Shown in pieces: positions 24,329-47,390 of a stretch of 64,000 nt of DNA. The stretch comes from Pseudoscleropodium purum. Taxonomy: Eukaryota > Streptophyta > Bryopsida > Hypnales > Brachytheciaceae. Both the position numbers and the translations under genes were made by a program. Numbering within the stretch: the stretch's first letter is position 1; every line of letters begins with the position of its first letter. Below the pieces are notes generated by a model. That model did not search any database. It was not told the DNA's origin and saw nothing but the letters and a program-made list of their open reading frames with translations. The stretch is from contig OZ017799.1 in NCBI GenBank assembly GCA_963969395.1, forward strand, positions 13,270,501 to 13,334,500, in the 5' to 3' direction.

Positions 24329-25764
24329 AGTACCTTCTCTAGACTTCATCACCTTTATCATTTGGATGACAATAAGGGTGCGCTAAACAATTTAGCTAAA
24401 TTGAACTTGAATTTAGCTTTTGAAAATCATGTGATTAAGCAAAAGACTTCTAAATTTTTTCTACCACTAAAATTAGCACCTTGTTTTGCATCATAATCAT
24501 TTGTATTCTATTTCGTATTGGAAATTTATCTACATGAAAATTGTACACTTCAATGTTGTGTCATAGATGGAGTGACTCTTTCTGGTGATGTCCCATTTTT
24601 ATTTATTTCTTCGTCTGACATTGAAAGCATGACATACAATAGAATAAGAGGTCTATAAAGCATTCATTTAAGAGCTGATAATGCATCTGGAGAGGTTAGA
24701 TTACTAGAAGTATTTTTTAGTAATTTTTTCTTGAATGAAATTTGCAATTGGTATCTAACCCAAGTCCTTTTATTCTTCCTTTAGAGATTTGGAAAATTAG
24801 TTATAAAATTTTGAAGTTGAAACATATTGGTCACTAACAACTTTTAGTTCTTAAAGTTTACACTATTTGTACATTGTTGGTGCAGTGAAAAGGTAAATTG
24901 TGACTCTAGGTTAGAAAATGCTTTCATGAGTGCTTCATGGACTTCCTTCTTTAGCCTTAAGAACTAAAATACTAAGCATTTGTAGCATTGTGTAACTAGT
25001 AATTGTGCACCTTCTCCTAAATTCTTGAAATAAGTTATCATTCTCATTTGAATACCTAGTGAGGGATGTAATTCTAGATTTTCTCAAATGTAGTTGACTT
25101 TGGTAGTATACCTCATATTGTACCAACATATATTATTATTATTTTATTTAGCTATATGACATTGCTTTTGGGGCCCTACTACACGTATTGGTAAGCAAAG
25201 TTATGAAGTGGGATTCAAGTTCAAAATAATAATATTAGGAATAGGTTGTGGCAAGTTCCATTGCAAACGAAGAATATAATATTAGTGCAAGGATATAGGA
25301 GTGTAGGAGTCGGAAAACCAATAAAATAAACTATACAATTTGATTTAATATTTAACTAGATTTCATATAGAGGAATATCTTTTATTTTTTCTTCAAAACC
25401 ATCTTTGTGGCTTTATAATGTTATGTTCAATAAACAATAGATCTTCTTGCTAAAATGGAATAAAGTATCCCAAGGATGACCCTCAAATTAAAGTAATTAC
25501 ACTTAAATGCAACTACATTGCAAAACTAACCCTGAATAGATTCTTCTTACAATGTATACCCTCTAAAATGGTAAATCTAGAGACAATTTTGGATATATCC
25601 TGTAGTATTTGTCTTAAAAATTCATAGTTCATTCATAACACTTAAAGAAAAAATGCATTACAACTTTACAAGATTTGTCTAAATATAATTGCTATTAAAC
25701 ATGAAAGAATTTGGTACATTATAAGTTGCAACTTTGGATGCACATACCACTAACAAATATTAAT
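24329..25764. other. AT-rich spacer, no gene recognised
   Basis: I see neither a coding region nor a structured repeat. Confidence 0.5.
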
Positions 25765-26710
25765 CCCTAAAGGACCGAACTACATTTTTTGTCAACATAG
25801 TGATTTGGGGTAGTCCACTATAAATGAAATTTTTACTTTTTTTCTTTGAAATTTTCATACAATGTGTACACAAGTTTTTTTTTTAAGGCCTAACAATTTT
25901 CATAGCTTTTGACTACATAATTAAAAAAATTTATATGCTATGTAGTTTTTTTCTCAATTAAAAAACCCAAGCAAATCTGAAAAATCATTTTTTCTATAAA
26001 CAAATTTTTTTAATTAGTTTTCTAAATTTATATATATGTGAAAAGCTTTTAACCATTCCATTTTGATTAATGAGTCAATAGTAACAAGGAGTTTTAGTTT
26101 GCGGGCAGTTCTGGATTTTCTACTCTAAAATAAACTTTGAAGTTTTTTATTTAACTTGATTTTCAATATTTTTTGAAAAAAGTAAAATTCTGGGATGTAA
26201 ATTGTTTATTACAACATTTCAACCACTAATATTGACATTTTTTAATTTCATAACTAAATTCTTAACAATTTAGTATTTTGAATCATTCTCTACTTCTTTC
26301 TATTTCATTTTTTTCTTATATGTTATACAATTCCAAATGATATGAATTTTTTCAAGCGTGTAGCCAACTTGCTTTGAAGAATGAATCAAAAGAAGCACCA
26401 CCATTTTGAACTTTTTTTCATACAAATGTGACCTTGTCAAGTGCAATTGCCTTGTTTTTCATAGGGCCCCCAAAGGATTTCTATCAATTCAAACATTACT
26501 ATCTTGTAATCCACCTTATGGAAATTTCTGAAATTTTTTCCACATCTTCTCAAACTAGTATAGTTACGTGTGTCCATAAATGTTTTTTTTAATTTGATAC
26601 TTTTATTAGAAATGGCAGTTTTGGAGTGATTTTATGAAAACCTAGTCAAGGAATTTAAAGAAAATCTAGAAAATTGGGTTCACCTCTTTCAATGTCCCCT
26701 AGAGTTTTTT
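25765..26710 (-). repeat. Right arm of the diverged 0.95-kb inverted repeat
   Basis: This is the reverse-complement partner of 20830-21810. It is separated from its partner by about 4 kb that includes two MITEs. It contains no open frame. Confidence 0.6.
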
Positions 26711-26730
26711 CAATTGTTTTTTCAATTAAA

Positions 26731-27039
26731 TCAAAACAGTTTTTTTATTTTCTCAAAAAACACGATTCCCCAAAATTTCCTCAGATATTTTGGGTCCAGC
26801 TGCTGTTCGGCTATGGCGGGCATCCCCACATGTAGAGGAAAATCTATCTTTATTTGAAAACACCGACATGTAGTAGTTGGACTAGCAATGGTATTGGGTG
26901 CTCTACCTTTATAGTTATCCACGGGAATAGGAGGCCATTGACCTACGGGAGGCTTCGATGTGGCTTCTGGAGACACCTGAGAGCCACTGAACCAGGGTAC
27001 CTTAAAGTTTACACTTGGCAGCTGTGAATTCCAGTACAA
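26731..27039 (-). pseudogene. Possible captured exon or gene fragment, unknown product
   Basis: A 102-codon minus-strand frame lies in a patch that is clearly GC-richer than its surroundings. The first 60 residues (minus-strand order) have an ordinary protein composition, with Pro-rich motifs such as PVGQWPPIPVDN and SPTTTCRC. The C-terminal part becomes Lys/Phe-rich as the DNA returns to AT-rich. I do not recognise the family. No ATG opens the Pro-rich part and no partner exons are evident, so a captured fragment or chance is more likely than a gene. Confidence 0.25.
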
Positions 27040-30000
27040 GTCAGAAGCACATTCTATTTTCTCTCATGAATGTGCTTCCAAAGTTCCAAAGGAATAATAA
27101 AAAGAATAATAAACAAGTGGAAAGAAAATCTGCATTTTGACTTTGGGGATCATGCTCTACTTTATTTTTATGTTTTTAATTGGAAGTCAACTTGGACGAT
27201 AATCTCAAATTGTCAACTCATCATAGTTTTGGGGATATTTTTTTTAGTTTTACTAGCTATTTTTCTTAAATTCCCACTATTAAAGAAAGCATCACCACCA
27301 AGCTTTGCCAACCTTGCAACTTGGTGATGCCACTTTAAGTTTGCCATATTTAGCTAAAGAAAAAAAGGCTCCACACTAGTGTCCCTTCAGGATATGAGTT
27401 GTGTCAATCTTTCTGTTGTTCTCACATTTGCTTGACAACAAAGGGTCTTGATAGCATACACGCATGCCAACTAGGGCTATGGCCTAAGTTAGTGGAAGAC
27501 ATGGAGGCTACTAAGAGGTGTGAGAAGAAGGAAAAAACTTTGGTAAAGACTTTATGAGGTGGTTGGTGTGGAGCATTGAGTCTTGAGTGCACAACCACAT
27601 CTCATGAGGTAGTAAGTGCCTCACCACTTCTTGATGCTATGGTCAAATTGAGTGCAATTGGTGACAATGCTTTGAATTGTTTTTTCAAATAGTTCTGTTG
27701 GATTTTTTTAAATCTATTCTTTTGAAATTCTAAATAGATATTCATAGATTTTTTCATTGTTTTTTTTGTTGATGTTTTTGAAATTGCAACTTATTTTTTT
27801 TTCCATTTCCACTAGCTAACTTTGATCCAATGTTTTTTTTTTATAAGAGAATGTTGGGATGGTGATCACTTAAAATTTGGTTAATTACTATATTTCTTCA
27901 TTCATCTATGTTTTGGAACCCAAAACACTTAATAATTATATTCATGCACTTTTTCATCCAAATTTGGTGACTTCATCTATACTGAAAATAGAAATGGAAA
28001 ATTTCTAGAGAAAAAAGACTACTTCTATTTGGTGAAAAATAGACATTTTATTTGAAATGGTACAATCAAACTCCACGAGTACCTTCTAAAAGAAATTGCT
28101 TTGAATTGGTCACTACTTTTTCCAAACCACTAAAATTCATTAGTTGGACAAATATGGTTTACAAGCCCTTATTTCCACTAGATTTACAATAACATGTTAT
28201 ACTAATTATATTACCAAATTAAATGAGTTTAAAAAATGTATTATAAATTTATTTTTCTTTGAAGATAGTTGGTTTCTAATCTACAAAATAAACAAATAGA
28301 AAAGGAAAAAGGCATACAATAGGGGGAGGAAATCCACCTATAGAAGCTTAATATGGATTCTATAATTGCCTATGGAGAGGAGTAGCTAGGATAAAGACAA
28401 GTTTCTATTGGGGTTTGTTTTCATCTTTCAAGTATATAACTTGGTGATTGCACCAAGTTACAAAAAAAATTAACATACATAGTTTGATATTTGTCTGAGT
28501 CTACATTGTATAGCTCTCGGCAAAATGATAAATCTCACTAATACTAAAAGATTCATGTCCAAAAATAATTAAAATTCTAAAGCACCAAATGCACTATAAG
28601 GTGACAATTTTGAAAACATTCCAAACAAGGTTGGATAAATCCATATGTTTTATGTATATTTTCTTACATGAATGGGAAAAACATCAAATTTTTCATTTGC
28701 ATTGAAAAATAAAAATAAAAATAATATGTATAAATAATTATCATTTAGGTTAATGTCCCAAAATTTTAAACTAAAATAATAATAATGATGATTTCAAATT
28801 CAAAATAAAAAATTTTAACAAACATTTCTTTTGTTTATTCATGATCATTATTTTTTCTTTACAATGATGTATTATAAGATTGTCTTTAAAGCTTTTCCAT
28901 GAATATTAATTGGATGGTTGAAGTAGACTTTCTGTATACTATGAGGTGGTCTATTGTCCAAATTTGATCTTCTAAGGTGTAGAAGTAGTTAGAACTAATT
29001 CTCATCCTATGATTTCTCATCTATCTTAATAATGCCAAAAAATTCTTTATAAAATTCATCACCTTCTTACTAGGATAAAAATGAAATTTAGAAATGTGTG
29101 AAAAATGTATGCTTCCAATCATGCTCCTAAAATTCAAAAATTCAATTCGATCATAAGACCATCATTTAAAATGTTAATGATAGGAAACCTATTTTCAAAG
29201 GTTTAGTTGAAAATTTTAATTGTGGTTATTTTTTGAGTTGATTTGCCCATGTAAAGATTGAATTTATTTTTGATTGAATTAGGTGGCATCACGTATTACT
29301 AAATTATTTTTTTTGACAACTATAATTGAGAATAAATGATTTTTAATGCTTTTATCACTTACAAAAAAATTGCAACTAAACTTAGGTGAAGTCCAAAATT
29401 AAATTGCCTTTGAATATTGCATGCAAAATTTATATTTAAAAAAAATTCTATGGACTAATTTTCACAATCTAATCTTTAATGTCCTATAACTAAACATTCC
29501 TTCAATAAATATCTACTTATAATCTAAATTTTATTAGTCCATATTTTAAGAGTGATTATACCTAAGTATCATTTGATATTTGTCGTCAATAATCATTGCC
29601 ATTGTTTTGTTTTTTGTTTTTAGATTTAATCTTTGGAATAAGGGAACTTCATTTGAAGAAACTATTGTATACATTCCAAAGTTTTTCACATTTTGAAATT
29701 CCACTTTTTCATTTTTCATTCAAATATAGAAGTCAAGATAATAGAAGGGTTGGTTTCAAATGTAATTACCTTTCATTAGTTTACCATGTTGCCACCTCAA
29801 CCAATAGCAAAGATTAGTGGTTAAGAAATAGTATCAATTTAAGTAGCAAATTTTTTCTAGAAGGTAAGTTTTAAAAATTAATAACATTCATCAACTTTGC
29901 CTTTTTTGTCTACAAAATCATATTTTTTTACCAAAAGATGAATGTCTATCAATACAGATAACCAAATTAAGTGTGAAATCAATAAATTCGATGAAAAGCA

Positions 30001-31625
30001 TTGTACAAATATATGGTTGAGATAAATTTTTGTAAAACCCTCGACTACATGATGGATTCCCTTGTAGCATGTAACTTTGAAAAAAAATTAAATACCAAGA
30101 AAAAGCCTTGCTGCAATTTAGATAATTATTGACTAGGTTTGGAGTTTGGAGTATGGGTTGATAATTAGCTAACATGAGAATTATGATGCACAATTGAACA
30201 TTGCCACATTGCACACCACCAATGCTACAACACTGCAATTACAATTGCTATTGAATAGTATGTCATTGTAATAAATAATTTAAAGTTTTTAGACCACATT
30301 AAATAATCATTTTGAAGTACCAATGTAGTCAACCAAAAATTACCAAATGTTTAATAATAAAATATGTACATCCATATTCAATAGAACCTCAAAGTGCAAC
30401 ACTTATATTTGGACCAAAAAATGTCATGAAAAATATTGATTACCATAAAAGATATACATAACCAAAACATGAGAATTATGATAAATTAAACAAATTCTTG
30501 TTCTTTTGGTACACCTTGAAATAATACTTTGTAAATTCATAACTTTTTGATGATATTGTGTTCAAATAATAAAAGCTAAAATACATTTGAATCCTCTTTC
30601 AATTCCTAGTAAGATCTAATAAAATTAATTTATATTTAATAATAATAACTATATTTAATTATAAATGTTGACAATAATAGGCGTGTATATCTAGGTGCAT
30701 TCTTTATTTCTATAATTTCCTTGAAAATCGTTCATTGAATGTTTTTAGTCCTTGATGCCCTTACTAGGTTAAATGGGTTTTTTCATGAAGTAGGCCCTCT
30801 TGCCAACTTAATTTTGAAATCAATAATGACTAAATGAGGTTTCAACTCAATTTTGCAACAACAAAAATTTCAATTCAAAGTCCATAGTGAGTTTTTTTTT
30901 GTACAAATGGCAATCAAATCATGTGGAATTGTAAGTTGGTGATCAAATTTTTTTTCCAACTTCAAATGCTAATATCTTTCAATTTGTGTAGTTAGACTAT
31001 GAAAGTTTTTTTATTACATGATTAGAGACAAATGAAGTACAAGATTTTAAGATCAAGTTCTCTTTCTCTCTATAATTTTTGTGGATGAATACAACAAAAG
31101 TGTTAGTTTTGAATGTCTTTTGACAAAAAAATAATTAGATAGTTCTTAAAAGTGTAAGACAAACCTCCCTCAATATTTAAAAAAAGTTCTAATTATTGTT
31201 TGAATAGAGGAAAAGACAAATTAGGTGTAGGTTGACCAAAATAAGTATTATAGTCATGTAGTCATTCAAGGCAACTATAAATGATTCCCTTATGGTTGTA
31301 TATTCAATCAATATTTCTCGTAAATAACTAATATTTGAATGACAATCATGGTTTTGAAGTGAATTATTAACCACCATAGGAACTATTACCTTTTGAGTGT
31401 AATATCATTTAGGAATATGTTTATAGTGTATTTTAGGACCTTGTTGTTGTGACTTTTATGTTAAAAAAACATGTGACTATTTCAAGTGAGTAAAATGACA
31501 ATTATTGATGCCTTTTGTAAAAGCTTTTGTGTAGAAGTGGAAAGAGCTACACTTATTATAATGATATTTAATGTTATGTTACATTTAGTGTTTACTCACT
31601 CTAATTTTCATGTAGTTGATAAATA
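27040..31625. other. AT-rich spacer, no gene recognised
   Basis: Only short frames occur, the longest being 106 codons on the minus strand at 29918-30238 without a recognisable domain. The patch at 27370-27660 is GC-richer and may be a decayed transposon, but nothing diagnostic is visible. Confidence 0.45.
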
Positions 31626-32200
31626 CTCCTTCTATCTTGAAATAAATTTGGGTCTTCCAAATATACTTGTTCCAAATTAAATTCAAAACCAAGGCTCCAC
31701 AACTTGATCAACAACACTTGAAGCTAGTTCAAACACTTGGAAGCAAAAATATTCACTGATACTACGTTCCAAAGACTATACAACAACTCGATCTTTGCAA
31801 ATGGAATCGAAAGACAATCTCTAACCAACCGAAGGTGGTGAATTCAACCCACAACTACACAAAACTATTACTAACAAATCTCTTGTTGATAATTTCATAG
31901 AGTTGAATCACATGACATCATTACAATTGAATATAGAAAACATCATTGAACTTCATTGCACCAACATCAATTGGAAAATGATCTAAATTAATAGCACAAG
32001 GTCAATTTCAAAAAGGGAGGAAAAATTTCAATTTGGCTACCTTTGTTCAACATGCATAGCTTCATGGTTGGCTTCCACTCTTTCACATCCATTGGGGTTT
32101 ATTAGAAGCTACACTAACTAAGCAATTTCTTGAAAATAAGAGTAGCTCAAGTATTAATCTAGCCATTTTCAAGAAACCTTGGAATTATTTGGGGATGGAG
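31626..32200 (-). mobile_element. Stowaway-like MITE, copy B (about 575 bp), opposite orientation
   Basis: It starts CTCCTTCTATCTTGAAAT after TA (31624-31625) and ends GGGGATGGAG. Internal landmarks are reverse complements of those in 16756-17308, for example CAATTTCTTGAAAATAAGAG against the copy A CTATTTTCTAGAAATTG, plus AGAGTTGAATCACATGACATC. It is non-coding. Confidence 0.7.
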
Positions 32201-33655
32201 TGAATAGATGTCAATTTATATTCATGTTTAATGGTAGGAACAATAGTGTGATATTCTTGAAATCCAATGCACTCCATGATGTCAATACTAAAAATTACAA
32301 TAGTTGATAAACAATGTTCAAGTTGACATTTAGTGTTAAAATCTCTTATTAGTGTTACAAACACTAGTGAACTTTGGGTCTCATTTCCCTTCCATGAAGT
32401 TTCCCAAAGTCCCTTGCCCAATGACAGCTGGACAAGTTGATACTTTGTTAGAGATCAGAAAGATTCCCCCATTAGGTAAGTTCCCAAATATTTTGTAACT
32501 GATTCTTATTAGGTCTACAGATATTAAACGTTCCAGCATCATTCTGATTTTTTAAGAATAATTTGGTTAGGTATGGTTCTCGAGTTGTGTGAACTTTTGA
32601 GTGGTCGAATTCTCATTGCAACTTTATTCATTGCAACTTTATTTATTCATCCATGACAGAAGTTTTTTTAATAAGGCTGATGAATGGAATGGTGGTTATG
32701 GACTTATGGTGCCTCAAATGTCAACAATCCAGATAGGACCTACCCTGGCAGTTCAGTTTCCAGAAGCCTTTGAAATCAACACAAAGTTCCAAAAAAATTG
32801 TGAAAATTGGCGGAAAGGCACCCCCCTCACCTGAATCTTGCCACCTTGAAAGTACAGAAAAATGTTAGAATGTCACTATGTCAGTACACCTGGCCCTGCA
32901 ATCCACACTTTTTTTTGTGAACCCACACTATTTAGGATGCATTGTGAAGTGCTCATGTTGTACTCAGATGGCATACCGGTACTTGCTAACTTAGTTGCTA
33001 TGTCTTTGACCATAATTTCACATCAGACTGCTAAAAAGAACTTTTAAAGTAGAGGAACCCATTCCTAATCAGGGCCTAATAATCAACCTATAGACCAATT
33101 TATTTCCAACCATAGTTAGAATTTGTTTTTTTTCTCCTTTTCAAAACTGGGACTAATAGATTCATGACATATGTCCCAAAGTAGTAAGTAAAAAAGCAAA
33201 AAGCATTGAATAAGATAGTAGTTTTTGAATGATCGGAATTGGAAGAGCCTAAAGATTGGCAATGGATTTGACCACTTTTTGCCTTCCAAAATTTGTAGTA
33301 ATTACAATTGTAGTGATAAAATTACCAAAACATTTGCAATCCTTGTCATTTCTATCCTTTGACCTTTGAAAATATTTGCTTCATCCTGCACTATACCAGA
33401 TCATATCTGAAATTGCTTATCTAATTGGTTATGGGTGGCTTGACCTTACATGCCATGTAGAAAATATAAAAAAATTCATCTATACTTGGTTTTAGAGGCA
33501 ACTGTTTTTTTTTGGAACAAGGTAGTTGCCTTGATAGCACCAACTAAGCTTGGTGCAATGCTATAAGGTGGGAGTCTGGAAGGTTCAAATAGGTAAGTGC
33601 CGGTGACAAATCGATAGAGAAAAATGACATTGCTCGTAACATTTAGGAGCTTTTA
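32201..33655. other. Spacer with possible remnants of coding exons
   Basis: An exon-like piece at about 32422-32476 reads MTAGQVDTLLEIRKIPPL before a GTAAG donor. A frame at 32664-32834 contains DEWNGGYGLMVPQM. Neither matches a family I know, and I could not join them in frame. They may be relics of one gene or chance. Confidence 0.25.
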
Positions 33656-34009
33656 GGGGCGCTTCACACATGGGCCAACCAAGTTGAGAGGCCGTGGGAG
33701 TTCATGGCCAAACTTTGGGCGAGAGTCCAAAGAAATGGGCAGTAAATGGGCAATAAATAGGCAATTCGATGGACTCTCGACCAAAGTTTGGATCGTCACA
33801 AAGTGGCGACCCAAACTTTGGTCGAGAGTCTGTCGTGAGGCTATTGCCACGTAGGAACTTGGGCTTCCATGTAGGCACTTTAGAGGGCAACGAACTTTGG
33901 ATTGTGCCACCTTGTGTAAAGGGTCAAGAGGCCAAAGTCGGGGTTTTCTGAAATTTGATTGGTGGAGGCTAACGGACTCTCAACCTTGGGCCCATGTGTA
34001 AAGTGGCCC
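33656..34009. mobile_element. PIF/Harbinger-like (Tourist-type) MITE with a nested hairpin (354 bp)
   Basis: The termini are inverted: GGGGCGCTTCACACATGGGC at the left and GGGCCCATGTGTAAAGTGGCCC at the right. Target duplication TTA lies on both sides (33653-33655 and 34010-34012). Terminal G-runs with TTA duplications are typical of Harbinger-related MITEs. Inside, 33772-33791 and 33811-33830 form a perfect 20-bp inverted repeat around a 19-bp loop that itself nearly pairs. Confidence 0.7.
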
Positions 34010-34125
34010 TTAGAGAGGATCCCCCCCTCCCTTTTTTTCTTCTTGTTGCATCCTTGTCCATGAAGTTTATCCACAAAATATGTCACGGAGAATGAAAATA
34101 AAGTATAATACTTGGTAATTCAAGG

Positions 34126-34215
34126 AAGATGTTTGAAAATGTAAAAAAAAAATGTCCCTTCCAATCCTTCTTAGAAATTTGCCTTCATGACTCATTTTTT
34201 AATCACATGAAAACA
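34126..34215. repeat. Fragment of the family B fold-back element
   Basis: GAAGATGTTTGAAAATGT followed by CCCTTCCAATCC closely matches the central part of the element at 14796-15382 (15067-15130). No arms are preserved on either side. Confidence 0.5.
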
Positions 34216-34429
34216 ATTTTGCAATAAAGTTGGAGAAAATCCAAGAACAATACTTGATTATAATTTGCAAAAGTCATAAGAGGTTAAAGTTGAGTTGGTA
34301 GATTTGCTGAAATTGTAGTTTATTTTCAATGTTTACAACTTGAAGAGAGTACATCAAACATCTACATTTTCTCTGATTTTTCCAAGGCTCGGTTCTGGAA
34401 ACAAGCTCGGAATTGGGTGATCCTACATT

Positions 34430-35815
34430 AGTATGCCTAGAACCAACGGAAGATAAAGGCCACTGATTCGTGACCACCCGCAGTTGCAGGCCGAGGGGTC
34501 TCAGTGCCGGCGCCGGTACACCCCACGGCAAAACCAACTTCCCAGAACTTCCTCCGCGCGTACGAAAAACACGGGACGCGTATTGCACGCCCAGCAATTA
34601 ATCCCAGCATGACGACCATCGCACTCCAGCTGGGGCCCGCGCATCCACGACTGGATCAACCCAACTCACCAGTTTAGTCTCTCAGTCGCTCTCTCTCTCT
34701 CTTTTGTTTTTACGCAACTGAGAATTTGTATATCGGAAACAACTCCTCAGTTTCCAACCCAGCAGCCCTCCTTCGTCCCTTGTCAGCTAAACGTTAAGCT
34801 ACACTTACTGTAAGTATTTCCTGTAATGACCGAGCTGCCACTATGACTGATCTGATCGGCGATAGTCAAACGTCGTCCAGCCCACATCGACGATCTTCCC
34901 GGCCCACTAAGTGATCGACATGACCCCAATAGTCAACCTGCTAAATTGAAGCCTCGGGAACCTCCCCTGACTCCCCCAGCTATCGCCTATCACCGTCACC
35001 GCACGGTCCGCACCTCTCCATGCCAGTGAACGTTCTTCCGGTCGATCGCATTCAGTGCACTATCGGACACGCTTGCCACATCAGGACGCAGGAGCTGATT
35101 ACCCTGCCACGCTGCAACTTGCGCTTCCGTCCCAAGCTAACTTAGACAGTCAGTCCAGTTTTCTGTCCGTCATGGCCCGGAGTAAGTGACTGTGTCTAGG
35201 ATACTTTTGAGGGGTCCGGGCAGCTTCCAAGCTGAGTCGTCTATCGGGTGACTGTCCTAGTGGTGACTGAATTATGGTGTTTGTCGATCGACCGTTTCGG
35301 ACAGGGCAGAATTCATTTCGTAGTCTTCTGTTTAGTAAAATCGAGTCTTCAGGAGCTTGCTTTCTAGTTTGCGAGGGTGCGTGTTGAGGAGCTAGATCGT
35401 AAGCGTGCGTGCCATGGGGCTGCAAGGGACGCCATTTCGACTTGGGGTGTGATTTGCTGCAACCATTGCGGGGTAGGTCAGCCAGGCTTCGATTGTTCGT
35501 GATCGAAACTCCTTGTCTGGGCTTGGTTAATCGATCTGGAGTGGAAACAATCGAATTACAGTCGGAATTGCAGTCGTCTAGCTAGCTAACTGAAACCTTA
35601 GATTCATAGCAGTTGTAGTTTACACACCAGTCAGCCTGTTTTTCGGAGCTCTCGGCACTGAAAAGTTTCAATGTTGAAGCTTTCAAAGGTGCCATTTGTA
35701 CGGATATCAGATAAGGCCATGACTGTGAGATTGAAGGAAGCAGTCACGGGTGTTAAATGAAGGTAGTGCTGGGGTGATCTGTGCAGGCGAAGTTAGGGAG
35801 ACACATTTTGGGGCC
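34430..35815 (+). promoter_or_regulatory. Presumed promoter and 5' leader of the receptor kinase (copy 2)
   Basis: GC and CpG content rise sharply from about 34430 compared with the AT-rich spacer. A CT-repeat lies at 34687-34702, a motif common near plant transcription starts. No sure TATA box or start site can be named. The leader contains an upstream ATG at 35671 opening a 29-codon frame that ends at 35760, and a six-codon frame at 35757-35777 (start and stop overlap), both before the main ATG at 35816. The minus-strand frame at 35150-35425 looks incidental. The equivalent part of copy 1 is outside the window. Confidence 0.5.
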
Positions 35816-46844
<11,029 letters not shown>

Positions 46845-47010
46845 CTGCTGCCCTTTCTCTCTTTGGTTTCTTCAACAAGCTACAAATCTGATGTCAACGT
46901 AAACAGTCTCTCACTAAACCATGAATTGGAGCCATCAACCTTAGCTAGCTAGGCTCGTGAAGAAGATGATATGTGGTGTGATAAGCGGATAGGGTAGAGA
47001 ATTGTGAATA

Positions 47011-47390
47011 GGATCAAAATCAACCCAAACTTTCAAGGCTTCCAGTCAACCTCGCTAGAATCTTAACGGTGATGTGTTTATACTGTAAGAGGATATTTGA
47101 GAGAATCATAAGAGGATCAAAATCAGTCAACTGTTTCAAGGGTGGGAGCCAACCAACCAACCTCGTTAGAATCCTGAGGATGATATATGTTAGTAAATAT
47201 TAAGAGGATTTTGGAGACAAATCGTAACGGCGGATCAAAATTGGCCCCACTTTCGAAGGTGGGCGCCAATCCAGCAGCTAGAATCCTGAGGAACTGATGA
47301 TGATATGTAATTTTGTACTATTATTTGGATGCTTGTAATAGGATAAAACTTGCCCAACTTTCGAGGATGGTATGATCGTACGGGCTTTAG
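47011..47390. repeat. Degenerate tandem repeat, about 110-bp period, four units, downstream of the receptor kinase
   Basis: GGATCAAAAT-like unit starts occur at 47011, 47114, 47232 and 47341. Each is followed by ACTTTC(A/G)A-GG and then, except in the last unit, by CCA(A/G)-C and TAGAATC(T/C)T-A. The first unit begins 166 bases after the stop codon, so the array may lie in the 3' untranslated region. No coding frame follows the period. Confidence 0.65.

Noticed and set aside
7018..34400. Search for detached kinase exons of copy 1
   Set aside because: No HRD, DFG or glycine-loop encoding exon was seen on either strand in the translated frames. The kinase part appears absent from the window.
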